The translations under genes and the position numbers were made by a program. 45,502 nt of DNA from Lachnospiraceae bacterium (GTDB taxonomy: Bacteria; Bacillota; Clostridia; Lachnospirales; Lachnospiraceae): contig CAJTGD010000044.1 of assembly GCA_910575475.1 (NCBI GenBank), positions 1 to 45,502 of the forward strand, in the 5' to 3' direction. The notes beneath the pieces were generated by a model. It was given only the letters and a program-made list of their open reading frames with translations. It was not told the DNA's origin and searched no databases. Positions 1 through 8,507 of this stretch are shown in pieces (within the stretch, counting starts at the first letter, position 1; each line of letters starts with the position of its first letter).

Positions 1-87
1 GGATCAGCTTGGCTAATTCGCAGGCAAGGTGAAACTGTTCCAGGTGTTCCCTGGCCTCTTTTCTTGTGATTTTTATTCTTGCTTCAT
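1..87 (-). other. Possible frameshifted 5' end of the gene downstream of brxC
   Basis: On the minus strand a textbook ribosome site (AGGAGG) lies 7 bases before an ATG at 87-85, but that frame closes after only MKQE. A second frame that begins at the G of this ATG stays open to the window edge and reads like coding sequence (start EARIKITRKEAREHLEQ, 28 codons visible). One base missing just after the ATG would explain both facts. In type 1 BREX operons the next gene after brxC is normally pglX, but this peptide does not look like the usual PglX N-terminus to me. The family is unknown, and only 87 bases are visible. Confidence 0.3.
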
Positions 88-222
88 GGTAAAACCTCCT
101 CTCTTTTATGGGTAATGCGAAAAATAGTTTTTTGGTTAATTCTATTATCTCTTATTTCCCCGTAAAATGGGAGGTTTTTTTATTAATTTTTTTTAAGCGT
201 CAGAGCTGGTATATACCTTCGA

Positions 223-3200
223 TTAAAATTGAATTCTTACCACAATATCATCACCTAACTCGGCTTCTACCCGCTCACGAATCTGTTCCAGATATCGATT
301 CAGGTCGTCTTTATCCCGAATCACCCAATGTCCCGACGTCACATCTCTTGCCATTAAGTTCTTTATTGTCTTCTGTACAGGTGAAGAAGGCCACTGGGAT
401 GTCTCACGAATGATATCTGCACCTTTTCTCGCTATTTCTGCAGGATATACTGTCCTCGATGTCTTTGGCCTGGCATCTATATTTGTAAACCGATCCAAAT
501 ATCTCTTACAAAGACTATCCGCTTTATCCTTAAAACCAAGCAGGTTAGAAATATCCTTTTCTTCCGACGCACGCACCGTAAGATCATAGAAAGCGTTTCT
601 AATCTCAGCATTCACATCCTTTTCATACGGCTGGCCAGTAATGAAATTCAATACGGATTGTTCATCTTCGACAATCCGCTCTTTTACCGGCTCTAGCTTT
701 TCATCTAATATCCCGCTGTATAATTCCATAAATTCTTTATACAATTCCGGTAATTTACGGATTCGTTCATAGGGTGTTTTATGTCTTACAATACTTTGGA
801 TTGCTTCTACAACTTCTCCAATCTTTGGATTATTAATATGCTCCTTACTGCTGTCGTACAGACGAAGAGCATAAAGTCCATTTTCCTTGAATATTTTTCT
901 CTGATTCTCATTCGAATAAAAAGTCTTCACTGGTGCAAGATTCTCAGCTAGATCCAGAAGATTTTCTTTTTCTTTCAATACCCAATCATAGAATTTTCCC
1001 TCTTCATTCAACATCGTTGCATTCGCAAGAATCCGAACTGCTTTTGACAGCGCCTGCTGCCCCGGAAAATCAGGTTCATGTCTTTGTTCTGTCAGCATCT
1101 CGTTCAGATCTTCTATAAGTTCTTTTGCTCTCGTCTGAAAGGCATCCATCATCTTATCTGGCTCATTTCCAGTCTCCGAACGATGAAAAAATTCCTTCAT
1201 GACTTCTCTGCAGGCATTTATGTTTTTGAGTTGAATGGTTTCTTTTCCTTTGAAAAGAATTTTCTCATCAAAACGTCTGGAAGTAAAATAATTACCAAGT
1301 TCATCTGCCTCCCTGTTAAAAGGAGAGATCGGCTCCTTATCAACCATCGCGCTGATCTTTCCATCTTTAAACAAGATTGCAGCCAGCCATTTTGTATCAC
1401 TATCTGTATATCCATATGGAACCTGTGAAAAGTGATCCACCAAACTTTTCATAGAAATCTTAGAATGATCGGATGTCATAAAACGGATGTATTCCAGAAC
1501 TTCCTTCAACGCGTTTGCATTTGTCCTTGCATTTTCTCCAAGAGTCAAAGATACCTGATTGTCTTTCCTGAATATTTTCTTAATATCCTGCTCATCTTTT
1601 GGTGCTTCAATATACGATAACTTATAATAAATATTTTCAATCAATCGTCCTAAAGCGTCATTTATACGGTTTACTGCATCATGAGAATTGATATCTGTTA
1701 CCGATTGTCCATTGATAAAAATCCTGGCATTTCCTATTGCTTCTTTTAAGGATGCCAGTGCCGCTGTCCGACTCTTACCAGACTCCTGCGCTTTTGTTGT
1801 GCGGATAATCGTAGATTTCCCTTTTTGTGGATCCTCTACTGCACGAAGATAATCATCAATTTTCAATGCATTCATCATTTCATTATAATAACGGATCTGT
1901 TCCATAGGGAGCTTAAAAATTACTTCATGATTTCTTGCAGACATCATAGTCAACGTTGTATCATCTATATTTCCGTCCCCACTATTTCCCACGTACTTGG
2001 GCGTAATTATACGAAGGCCAATCGGATGGTTCTGATTATTCTTATAAGGTCTGTTATCAACAGCCTGATTGTACGCAAATGTATAACGGCCGTTAAACTT
2101 CGAAACACGGTACCGGGTATAGGAATAGACACTGTCAAATGTCATCTTCGTAATCTCTGTAATAACATCAGCAGACGAAATATTACGGTCACGAATTGCC
2201 CTGTTAATATCCTGCTCCTCATCTGTCAAAAACTCATAAGTGTCCTGAATCTGAGAAACCAGCAGGCTTCTGGTAAGTACTAAAAGCGCATCTTCCACTT
2301 TATGACGCAATACAGCCTTATCTTCGTAAATATCTGTCACCATAAAGTTCAGGATATTCTCTACCGTCATTGGCACTCCCTGGATATATTTCATTAAAAA
2401 CAAGGTCTTTAACACATTTACCGCAAAGCAATCTGTCTCATGTAATGGATTGATCCGCTCACTGTCCTCCGCCCGTTGGATAACAGATGCATGGGTATGG
2501 TCAAGAAACTTCAGTAAATCATCATAAAATCGATAGAACGGAATTAATGTTCCTTCTTCTTTTTCCATAACACTGATTGCCGCCTGTTGACATGCCCCCA
2601 GCATGGAACGCTCTCCTTCTGACAGATGTTTCCCTGTGGAACTGTTCAAACGGATTGCATTCAGTACATCCGCAAGAAGGTTAAACTGATAAGGAAGAAA
2701 TGGATACACAGACGCAAATTCCTCCGCCCTTCGATATTTTTTCATCTCATAGCCATTTCCCTTAAATCCAACCGCATTCTGAATTCTTGTCTCCTCTGAT
2801 TCATAAAGTGCTTTTAAAGTAGAACTTCCCGTCTCATTCTTTTTCAGTATCCTTTCACGAATGACTTCATCTGCATTCACGGAAGACAAAGATAAACGTG
2901 TCTTAAAACGCCCCTGAATTTTAGAAAAGTCATTTTTCTCCTCTTCTGTCACATCCAGGTTCTCCATCATAGAGTCAATATCTTCCTGTGCGGTAACAAT
3001 AATCCAGACTTTACCACGGCATCGCGTCCCTAGCTCTTCGGTCATCGTTTGCAGATTCAACATCAAGTTGGAATTAGAACTAATAAACTGTCCAATCTCA
3101 TCCACAAGGAACACAACTCTGTTACCTGATTTTTCAATATACTGCCGTACTCTTTCGGCAAAATCTTCAATTGCGATCTCATAATCCGAAGTCGTAGCTG

Positions 3201-3891
3201 CCTTTGTCCAGTCCATTGCCTCCTGCTCTGTCATACGTCCCATAGTGCTTAGCACCTTTGCTACTTTTCCCCGGATCACACGAAATTTATTTCTTTCTGT
3301 CAGCCATTCTTTTCCAGTCTGTTCCCGGAAAATATCTTGAAATTTCGTATAATTTCCCTCTTCATCCAATACCCGTTCCAGATCTGCAAGAGCCGGATTC
3401 GCCCCATCGTATCCAAGCTTTTCATTAAATACACGGTTAAAGACCATAACAATCGCATTACTATTTGATTTTGCCGACACAGAACTCTTTGAATCTATAT
3501 TAAAGAGAATTGCCTGTGTCGGTGCTTCGGCCGCGCGCTGTATATCTGCAAGAATCAGCGGATCTGACTTCAGATTCCCCTTATCCACAAAATAGGCCGC
3601 AGCATCTTTTCCATCTACAACCGTATTATCCAGAAGGTAAGATAAAATTTTTAAAAAATGGGATTTACCACTTCCAAAAAAGCCGGAAATCCATACTCCC
3701 ATCTCATCTGTCGGCGCTGTAACACTACGAGTATAATTATCAAAAAACTCTCGAAAATGCTTCGTCAGTTCACGTGTTACAACATACTCTTCAAGTTCCT
3801 GCTTTTTATCATTTTCTGCAATCTGTCCCACCTTAATAACTCCGGTAATCGGGCGGTCAATCTGCTTTTTAAACATCTTTTGTATTTTCAT
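223..3891 (-). CDS. brxC: BREX P-loop ATPase BrxC (PglY-like)
   Basis: This is a large cytoplasmic ATPase of the type 1 BREX anti-phage system, about 1222 residues, the usual size for BrxC. The N-terminus has the family's opening pattern (FKKQIDRPITGVIKVGQ), then a Walker A loop GFFGSGKSHFLK near residues 70-80 and a Walker B-like VVFLVDEIGQF near residue 260. BrxC is essential in BREX and is thought to work with BrxB, PglX and PglZ in host methylation and phage exclusion. I prefer the ATG at 3891 over the in-frame GTG at 3900, because AAAGGTG sits 8 bases before the ATG. It follows brxB by about 90 bases on the same strand. The gene is clearly more AT-rich than the metabolic genes to its right, as expected for a transferred defence island. 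No frameshift is seen. Confidence 0.95.
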   Translation of the reverse strand: MKIQKMFKKQIDRPITGVIKVGQIAENDKKQELEEYVVTRELTKHFREFFDNYTRSVTAPTDEMGVWISGFFGSGKSHFLKILSYLLDNTVVDGKDAAAYFVDKGNLKSDPLILADIQRAAEAPTQAILFNIDSKSSVSAKSNSNAIVMVFNRVFNEKLGYDGANPALADLERVLDEEGNYTKFQDIFREQTGKEWLTERNKFRVIRGKVAKVLSTMGRMTEQEAMDWTKAATTSDYEIAIEDFAERVRQYIEKSGNRVVFLVDEIGQFISSNSNLMLNLQTMTEELGTRCRGKVWIIVTAQEDIDSMMENLDVTEEEKNDFSKIQGRFKTRLSLSSVNADEVIRERILKKNETGSSTLKALYESEETRIQNAVGFKGNGYEMKKYRRAEEFASVYPFLPYQFNLLADVLNAIRLNSSTGKHLSEGERSMLGACQQAAISVMEKEEGTLIPFYRFYDDLLKFLDHTHASVIQRAEDSERINPLHETDCFAVNVLKTLFLMKYIQGVPMTVENILNFMVTDIYEDKAVLRHKVEDALLVLTRSLLVSQIQDTYEFLTDEEQDINRAIRDRNISSADVITEITKMTFDSVYSYTRYRVSKFNGRYTFAYNQAVDNRPYKNNQNHPIGLRIITPKYVGNSGDGNIDDTTLTMMSARNHEVIFKLPMEQIRYYNEMMNALKIDDYLRAVEDPQKGKSTIIRTTKAQESGKSRTAALASLKEAIGNARIFINGQSVTDINSHDAVNRINDALGRLIENIYYKLSYIEAPKDEQDIKKIFRKDNQVSLTLGENARTNANALKEVLEYIRFMTSDHSKISMKSLVDHFSQVPYGYTDSDTKWLAAILFKDGKISAMVDKEPISPFNREADELGNYFTSRRFDEKILFKGKETIQLKNINACREVMKEFFHRSETGNEPDKMMDAFQTRAKELIEDLNEMLTEQRHEPDFPGQQALSKAVRILANATMLNEEGKFYDWVLKEKENLLDLAENLAPVKTFYSNENQRKIFKENGLYALRLYDSSKEHINNPKIGEVVEAIQSIVRHKTPYERIRKLPELYKEFMELYSGILDEKLEPVKERIVEDEQSVLNFITGQPYEKDVNAEIRNAFYDLTVRASEEKDISNLLGFKDKADSLCKRYLDRFTNIDARPKTSRTVYPAEIARKGADIIRETSQWPSSPVQKTIKNLMARDVTSGHWVIRDKDDLNRYLEQIRERVEAELGDDIVVRIQF

Positions 3892-3984
3892 AACTTTCAC
3901 CTTTTTTTCGTATTTTCAAATACAATTCATCAGAATACATCAACTATTAAAATTTATTTTCAACAAACAAAAAATATCTGCAAT

Positions 3985-4566
3985 CTAACGTTCAACAATG
4001 GGAAATGCGCGATAATAATTATCTTCTTTCATCTCATTAAAAATATTCAATGAATTTCCATTATATTTTCCCGGATAAAATAATACAACCGGGCAATGAT
4101 CCATTACCTGATGTAGATTATTCAGAATCTTATGACTCCTTAAAATTGGGAAGCATTTGCCTACTCCTGTCAAAAACACTACCGATTCGTCAATTGTATG
4201 TTTTTTTATATAGCAGACTATCAAACTGTCTTCGCTGTCAAATCGCAGTGTATCAGCAATTGCCGCAAAAACATAGGAGGTGCCTTCTTCCTCTTCCAAT
4301 TCGTTTAAATCTTCCAAGACATCCTCCTCTATTAACAACTGCAAGATCAATTCATACAGATCATATATAATCAGCTGATACCCAAACTTTAAAATCGTAT
4401 TACTGGATGCCAGGTCCTTAATTCTGCTCCGGACTATTAATTCTTGCTGCGGTTCATAATCAAAAACATAATATCCAACTTCATTCCCAAGTCCGGTATT
4501 CTTTCGAAAAGATTCCGTCCTTATCTTTTCTTCAAGGATATCCAAACGTTCCTCTAGTGATTTCAT
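3985..4566 (-). CDS. brxB: BREX protein BrxB (DUF1788)
   Basis: This is a 193-residue protein of the DUF1788/BrxB family, a conserved small component of type 1 BREX with no known enzymatic activity. Recognisable family features are the N-terminal SLEERLDILEEKI helix, the GYYVFDYEPQQELIVR segment near residues 31-46, and the central VFLTGVGKCFPILRSHKILN stretch that ends in the HCPVVLFYPG strand. The start ATG overlaps the brxA stop codon by four bases (ATGA), so the two genes are probably translationally coupled. Order and strand (brxA, brxB, brxC) match canonical BREX operons. The length is normal and the frame intact. Confidence 0.93.
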   Translation of the reverse strand: MKSLEERLDILEEKIRTESFRKNTGLGNEVGYYVFDYEPQQELIVRSRIKDLASSNTILKFGYQLIIYDLYELILQLLIEEDVLEDLNELEEEEGTSYVFAAIADTLRFDSEDSLIVCYIKKHTIDESVVFLTGVGKCFPILRSHKILNNLHQVMDHCPVVLFYPGKYNGNSLNIFNEMKEDNYYRAFPIVER

Positions 4567-5192
4567 CCTCGTTCACCTGCCAGAATTTTTTCGATTCGCC
4601 CAATGCCTTCAGCAATAAGGAATTCTTTTACTTCTGATTTTATAATTGGTTTGATAATTTTTCGCTCCGTACCATTTATTCCATTATCTGAAATCAGCCC
4701 TGCCTCTTTTAAAATAGATTTATAATTATCCCGAACCTTTCGAATTCCTGCATCTGTCCATTTTGATGCATAATCCTCATGATCCTGTATGGAATGGATA
4801 TAACCAATAATATCGCTGTCTTGAAGAACAAGGCAATTTGTAATTAGCTTTTCACGGTACACAAAATCCATAAACTCAAAAAACATTCGGTCAGTCAACA
4901 TCACCATTACAATACATAAAAGCTTCTGCATCTGTATATTCAAACTTAAAAATTTACATAAAAAGGAATCATTCACTGCCCGGATCCGTCTTGCAATAAC
5001 TGTGCGAATCTCATTTGCCCTTGAAATGGTCGCAGCATTGAATATGTTCTCTTGCTCGCTAAGACGCTTAATTTCTGCCAGAGTCTTTTGTTCATTCACT
5101 ATCATCTTCACTGCCTGACAAGTCTCCTTATACCAGAGATATTCCTTAGTCCTACATGGATATCTCTGTTCCAAAACATTCAGTTCAATCAT
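4563..5192 (-). CDS. brxA: BREX protein BrxA (DUF1819)
   Basis: BrxA is a roughly 200-residue DUF1819 protein, normally the first gene of the BREX operon, with a winged-helix-like DNA-binding fold in characterised members. Here the open frame runs much further upstream (to 5606), but that extension overlaps the neighbouring acetyltransferase in an unnatural frame. The ATG at 5192 is preceded at a good distance by GAGGAAAA, giving a 209-residue protein beginning MIELNVLEQRYPC. Family features include the KETCQAVKMIV helix, the FLSLNIQMQKLLCIVMVMLTD core and the C-terminal WTDAGIRKVRDNYKSILKEAG segment followed by KPIIKSEVKEFL. It overlaps brxB by four bases. It heads the defence operon, with a possible promoter about 55 bases upstream. 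Confidence 0.92.
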   Translation of the reverse strand: MIELNVLEQRYPCRTKEYLWYKETCQAVKMIVNEQKTLAEIKRLSEQENIFNAATISRANEIRTVIARRIRAVNDSFLCKFLSLNIQMQKLLCIVMVMLTDRMFFEFMDFVYREKLITNCLVLQDSDIIGYIHSIQDHEDYASKWTDAGIRKVRDNYKSILKEAGLISDNGINGTERKIIKPIIKSEVKEFLIAEGIGRIEKILAGERG

Positions 5193-5245
5193 GTATTTTC
5201 CTCGCTTTTCACTTCTCTGCGACATAGTAGAATTTACCTTGTAAT

Positions 5246-5274
5246 AGTGTAACATTATCCCATACAAAACACAA
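5246..5274 (-). promoter_or_regulatory. Candidate promoter of the brxABC operon
   Basis: On the minus strand TTGTGT (5274-5269), a 17-base spacer and TACACT (5251-5246) lie about 50 bases before the brxA start. A TG one base upstream of the -10 box makes it an extended -10. The -35 match is only three of six bases. Confidence 0.4.
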
Positions 5275-5445
5275 CCACTTCCTTTTGTTTTCCATATCGG
5301 TATTACAGATAATCCGTCACAGACGCAAGAGCCCAGTTGAAGTTTACCGGTAACAGTATTCAACCCTTGCCGCCAAACAGCTTTCAAGGGACTTGATACA
5401 CTGCAATTCACTGTCTCTGGCCACTCATAATAACACCAACTTGTC

Positions 5446-5910
5446 CTATTGGCATACTCTTCGGATATACATCCTCGACAGCTCCGGCTCTCCGTCCCCC
5501 TGGACCATGCACAAAAAGCTCCAGCCGCAGCGCTCATAAAAAGACGTGTGGTCCGTGACGAGATAAAGCGTGGCGATTCCCTTTTTCTCCATATCCGCAC
5601 AGACAAAGTTCAGCATGTCACCGGCAATCCCCTGGCGCCGGTAATTTTTCTCCACATATACGGCGCAGACATTGGGTGCCAGATCCTTCCGGTCATGGAA
5701 ATCATTTTCTATGACTCCAAGCCCGGCTATGATCTTCTCATCATCCATCACGCAATACCATTGAGGCACTGCATTTCGATTTTCAAGACATTCCTCCATG
5801 CTTTCGAGATATGCTTCCAGAGAAACGCCCCATTTTTCATGAAACCACTGAGCGGCCTGCTCTTTTAACTCCGGCCGGTCGGCCAAACGTGTTATTTTAT
5901 ATTTCATCAT
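5446..5910 (-). CDS. GNAT-family N-acetyltransferase
   Basis: This is a 154-residue acetyl-CoA-dependent N-acyltransferase of the GNAT fold. The acetyl-CoA pyrophosphate loop is visible as NYRRQGIAGDML near residues 89-100, preceded by the strand-4 segment PNVCAVYVEKNY and followed by the YERCGW motif typical of the family's C-terminal half. The acceptor substrate (amine, antibiotic or protein) cannot be deduced. The start ATG at 5910 has AAAGGA five bases upstream. The gene lies just outside the AT-rich BREX block and has the higher GC of the core genes, so the BREX boundary probably falls between 5.2 and 5.45 kb. It appears monocistronic. Confidence 0.88.
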   Translation of the reverse strand: MMKYKITRLADRPELKEQAAQWFHEKWGVSLEAYLESMEECLENRNAVPQWYCVMDDEKIIAGLGVIENDFHDRKDLAPNVCAVYVEKNYRRQGIAGDMLNFVCADMEKKGIATLYLVTDHTSFYERCGWSFLCMVQGDGEPELSRMYIRRVCQ

Positions 5911-5956
5911 CAGAATCCTTTCTGCTGTTTTTGGATCATTACCTTATTAATATATT

Positions 5957-6029
5957 CACGGCCGATGAAATCAGCCGTGGATATCGCGCCAGCCGCAGCC
6001 GCAAAGCGGCATAATTCCTCATGCGGCTG
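5957..6029. repeat. Two adjacent hairpins between the GNAT and P-loop genes
   Basis: CACGGC (5957-5962) pairs with GCCGTG (5974-5979), and CAGCCGC (5996-6002) pairs with GCGGCTG (6023-6029). On the minus strand they follow the P-loop gene and may slow or end its transcript, but no clear U-run follows. The loop of the second hairpin shares ATTCCTCATGCG-like sequence with the REP-like repeat near 38.4 kb. Confidence 0.45.
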
Positions 6030-6058
6030 TGTGCATCAAATTATACTGTGCGGCAGAT

Positions 6059-6583
6059 TTATCTGGCGCTCAGTATAATATCGATCTGATACTCCTCTTC
6101 TATGAGAACGGGCTCGACATGATAAGCCTGACATCGCTCCAGAAATCTGGCATTGTCCCTGCAGACGCTTTCTATCGTACAGCTCCCGTCATCCAGCCGC
6201 TTTTCCACCGCATCCGCATATTCCCTGATCTCCCGGAAATGCTTTTCTATGTAGCCGCGGCTCATGACCAGACAGTAAAACCTGATCTGCTCCCGATATT
6301 CCGGCACGAAATCCTTTTGCCAGTCGAAAGGGATATAACAGCCTTCCACGATCAGGTTCTGCCGGTTCTCCACCGCCGTTTTGATCATCTCCCGGACGAT
6401 CGGCCACAGATAGTCTGTCAGGGCATCATCCGCACTCTCAGGCGTCAGCGTTGTATGGCCGCTGCGGATCAGCCCCATCTTTAAATGGTCGATGGACAGA
6501 TATGGAAAATGATATTGCTCCAGCAGCTTCTGTGCAAGCACTGTTTTTCCTGTGTGGGACGCCCCTGTGATTAATACGATCAT
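6059..6583 (-). CDS. Small P-loop kinase-like ATP-binding protein
   Basis: This 174-residue protein has a clean N-terminal nucleotide-binding loop GASHTGKT (residues 7-14) directly after the first beta strand MIVLIT. Next come SIDHLKMGLIRSG, the pattern of kinases whose Asp contacts the acceptor, and NLIVEGCYIP, a Walker B-like strand near residue 75. The layout resembles small AAA/zeta-type or 2-phosphoglycerate-kinase-like phosphotransferases, but the substrate is unknown. The lid-like YREQIRFYCLVMSRGYIEKHF region supports a kinase fold. The start at 6583 has GGGGAGGAG 5-6 bases upstream. It is transcribed away from the divergent MFS transporter leader. I see no sign of damage. Confidence 0.75.
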   Translation of the reverse strand: MIVLITGASHTGKTVLAQKLLEQYHFPYLSIDHLKMGLIRSGHTTLTPESADDALTDYLWPIVREMIKTAVENRQNLIVEGCYIPFDWQKDFVPEYREQIRFYCLVMSRGYIEKHFREIREYADAVEKRLDDGSCTIESVCRDNARFLERCQAYHVEPVLIEEEYQIDIILSAR

Positions 6584-6773
6584 GTTTACTCCTCCCCTGT
6601 TCCAAGTCCTCTGCTCTTTCTAAAGATCGGATCGGAACCTCTTTTGTCCGCCGTTCGATATATCTCCGTTTGAATCATCTTACCATCGTTTTTTCCGAAT
6701 TACAACCTGCACTACTGCGTTTTATTTTCCATCCACATATTTTACCATATTTTTTCCTCACCCAAAAAAGTAT

Positions 6774-6802
6774 TTGCCCTTTTCTTCCTTTTAAAGTATA
6801 CT
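6774..6802 (+). promoter_or_regulatory. Sigma-A promoter for the MFS leader
   Basis: TTGCCC (6774-6779), a 17-base spacer and TATACT (6797-6802). Predicted transcription starts near 6809, giving a leader of about 358 bases before the transporter start codon. Confidence 0.65.
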
Positions 6803-6895
6803 AAATTTATGTTTTGTCCGCCGGGAGATCTTAGTATCACCCAGCTTTTCTTCCGGCGGACGGATCGTGATTTTCCAAAAGGGAGGTGGGCGCTC

Positions 6896-6943
6896 ATGCC
6901 GTTGGTTCTCTGCGTTGCTGCAGCTCCATGCAAAGTCTTTTAG
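6896..6943 (+). CDS. Leader peptide of 15 residues upstream of the MFS exporter
   Basis: A short ORF encoding MPLVLCVAAAPCKVF is preceded by GGGAGGTGG at ideal distance. Its last codons and stop (TAG, 6941-6943) form the left arm of the main leader hairpin. A ribosome terminating here would cover GCAAAGTCT at 6930-6938. A ribosome stalled in the first six codons would leave it free to pair. Leader peptides before macrolide/lincosamide/phenicol resistance genes work this way, so this peptide probably senses a ribosome-targeting compound. It is too short for standard gene calling, and the evidence is positional and structural only. Confidence 0.6.
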   Translation: MPLVLCVAAAPCKVF

Positions 6944-6987
6944 GGCAGGACAGCATGGAGCGGAAAACCTGCTCTAAGACTTTGCAT
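6928..6987 (+). promoter_or_regulatory. Main hairpin of the MFS leader
   Basis: The left arm starts ATGCAAAGTCTT (6928) and the right arm ends AAGACTTTGCAT (6987). These 12 bp are perfect, with a further GCAGG/CCTGC pairing at the base of the loop. The loop holds GCATGGAGC, which can instead pair with GCTCCATGC at 6923-6931, so two mutually exclusive folds exist. No U-run follows the stem, so control is more likely at translation than at transcription termination. Confidence 0.65.
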
Positions 6988-7053
6988 TGATCAATCATAC
7001 AGTATCACATCATCTATGAAAACGAGATACCGGAATCCATTTGAATAGAGAAC

Positions 7054-7139
7054 GGCTGTCACCGGCAGCTTTTCCGCATACGGCGGCATACAGAAAGCCT
7101 GCCACTGGCAGCCTTTCTGCATACGATGGTATTCAGATC
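7054..7139 (+). repeat. 43-bp imperfect tandem duplication in the leader
   Basis: Units 7054-7096 and 7097-7139 share the order G-CTG-CAC-GGCAGC-TTTC-GCATACG. The second unit's start and the end of the first fold into a long hairpin CAGAAAG/CTTTCTG plus CTGCC/GGCAG (7091-7119). Confidence 0.6.
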
Positions 7140-7166
7140 GGTTCCATATGATAAGGAGCAAAGTCT

Positions 7167-8459
7167 ATGAAAAATCTGATACATACAATACACGAAATGA
7201 AAACTTTTTTGCTGCTCTGGTCTACCCAGTCCTTTTCCGGCCTTGGCAGCGCCATGACAAGCTACGCGCTGGTGATCTGGTCTTATTCGCAGAAGGGCTC
7301 GGCCCTGATGACCGCACTTTTGATGGTCAGCTCGTATGCGCCCTATGTGCTGCTCAGCATTTTTGCCGGGGCGCTCAGCGATCGGTGGAACAAAAAACGG
7401 ACCATGCTGGTATGCGATTCCATCGCCGCGCTGACCACCGTTGTCATGCTGCTTTTATTGAAAAATGGCGCGCTGCAGATCTGGCACCTCTATGTGATCA
7501 ACGGGATCAACGGACTGATGAACACGGTTCAGCAGCCGGCCTCAGAGGTAGCGACCACAAGGGTGCTGCCTGAGAAATACTATCAGCGGGTGGGAGGATT
7601 GAAGTATTTTTCCAGTTCTCTCAATTCTGTCATGACGCCCATCATTGCCACGGCTGTCATGGGAATGGCAGGCATGGGCGCGGTGGTCGCCTTCGACCTG
7701 TTTACCTTTTTTACCGCATTTCTGGTGCTGGCATTCGGGATCCGGATCCCGGAGCACACGGGAGCGGACGAAGCGCAGGAAAAGCTTCTGGTTTCCGCGA
7801 AAAAGGGACTCGCTTATCTGAAAAAGGAGCAGGGGATCTTTCATCTGATCCTGTTTCTGGCCTCCATCAATCTGGTGGCCTCCATCTATGACGCGGCATT
7901 TCCCGCCATGATGCTTTCCAGAAACGGCGGCAGTGAAAAAGTGCTGGGGCTGGTCAATACGGTGATCGGCATCACCACATTTTCCGGCAGTCTCCTGGCA
8001 GCCTTCCTGAAAACGCCGAAAAGCCGGGTACAGGTGATCTGCGGCTGCCTGCTGTTTTCCATGAGCACGGAAAATTTCCTGCTGGCGTTCGGCCGGACAC
8101 CGCTTGTCTGGTGCCTGGGCGGGTTCCTGGGCTGGATCTTCATCCCTCTGATGAGCACGAACCTGGACGCGATCCTGCGTCTGCATGTGCCCTTGGAAAT
8201 GCAGGGGCGGGTATATTCTGTCCGCAATTCCCTGCAGTTTTTCACCATCCCCATCGGGTATTTCCTGGGCGGGTTCCTGGTGGACCAGGTGTTTGAGCCG
8301 GTCATGGCTGCGCAGAGCGAAGGAAGCCTTCTGGTAAAGCTCTTCGGCAGCGGGAAAGGCTCCGGGGCGGCGTTTTTGTTTTTGATCCTTGCCTTTGCGG
8401 GGATCGGGGTGTGCCTATATTTCCAGCGGGACCGGCAGATCTGGAAGCTGGAGGAGTAA
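7167..8459 (+). CDS. MFS exporter, macrolide-efflux (Mef)-like
   Basis: This is a 430-residue polytopic membrane protein of the major facilitator superfamily, in the branch that includes Mef-type macrolide exporters. It starts with a short cytoplasmic tail and TM1 (FLLLWSTQSFSGLGSAMTSY). The family loop between TM2 and TM3 is LSDRWNKKRTMLVCD, and about 12 hydrophobic segments follow. It presumably uses proton motive force to export a small hydrophobic compound, and the drug is not identifiable from sequence. AAGGAG lies about eight bases before the ATG, partly within the region complementary to the leader. The leader peptide and switchable hairpins upstream strongly suggest induction by a translation inhibitor. 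It ends at a bidirectional terminator facing the sugar operon. Confidence 0.88.
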   Translation: MKNLIHTIHEMKTFLLLWSTQSFSGLGSAMTSYALVIWSYSQKGSALMTALLMVSSYAPYVLLSIFAGALSDRWNKKRTMLVCDSIAALTTVVMLLLLKNGALQIWHLYVINGINGLMNTVQQPASEVATTRVLPEKYYQRVGGLKYFSSSLNSVMTPIIATAVMGMAGMGAVVAFDLFTFFTAFLVLAFGIRIPEHTGADEAQEKLLVSAKKGLAYLKKEQGIFHLILFLASINLVASIYDAAFPAMMLSRNGGSEKVLGLVNTVIGITTFSGSLLAAFLKTPKSRVQVICGCLLFSMSTENFLLAFGRTPLVWCLGGFLGWIFIPLMSTNLDAILRLHVPLEMQGRVYSVRNSLQFFTIPIGYFLGGFLVDQVFEPVMAAQSEGSLLVKLFGSGKGSGAAFLFLILAFAGIGVCLYFQRDRQIWKLEE

Positions 8460-8466
8460 TTCATAA

Positions 8467-8506
8467 TAAAAAAGGGGATTGTCCTGAAATGCGACAATCC
8501 CTTTTT
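8467..8506. terminator. Bidirectional terminator between MFS and FGGY kinase genes
   Basis: The stem pairs AAAAAGGGGATTGTC with GACAATCCCTTTTT (one bulged G) around a 9-base loop. A/T runs on both sides allow termination of the convergent MFS transcript and sugar operon. Confidence 0.88.
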
Positions 8507-8507
8507 C

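Larger units (their letters stand above)
6809..7166 (+). promoter_or_regulatory. Long structured attenuator-like leader of the MFS exporter
   Basis: The leader contains, in order: an inverted repeat GTCCGCCGG/CCGGCGGAC (6816-6824 and 6853-6861); a 15-codon leader ORF; an imperfect 20-bp stem (6928-6949 with 6968-6987) whose left arm is the end of that ORF; a competing 9-bp stem (6923-6931 with 6953-6961); and a 43-bp imperfect tandem duplication that can fold into hairpins. The 9-mer GCAAAGTCT occurs at 6930-6938 and again at 7158-7166, between the ribosome site and the start codon of the transporter. Its exact complement AGACTTTGC is at 6977-6985. Segment 2 can therefore pair with either the leader ORF or the transporter start region. 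This is the layout of drug-responsive translational attenuators. The mechanism is inferred. Confidence 0.6.

Noticed and set aside
5193..5606. N-terminal extension of BrxA to 347 residues
   Set aside because: The extension overlaps the acetyltransferase gene in an unnatural frame, and a good ribosome site precedes the ATG at 5192.
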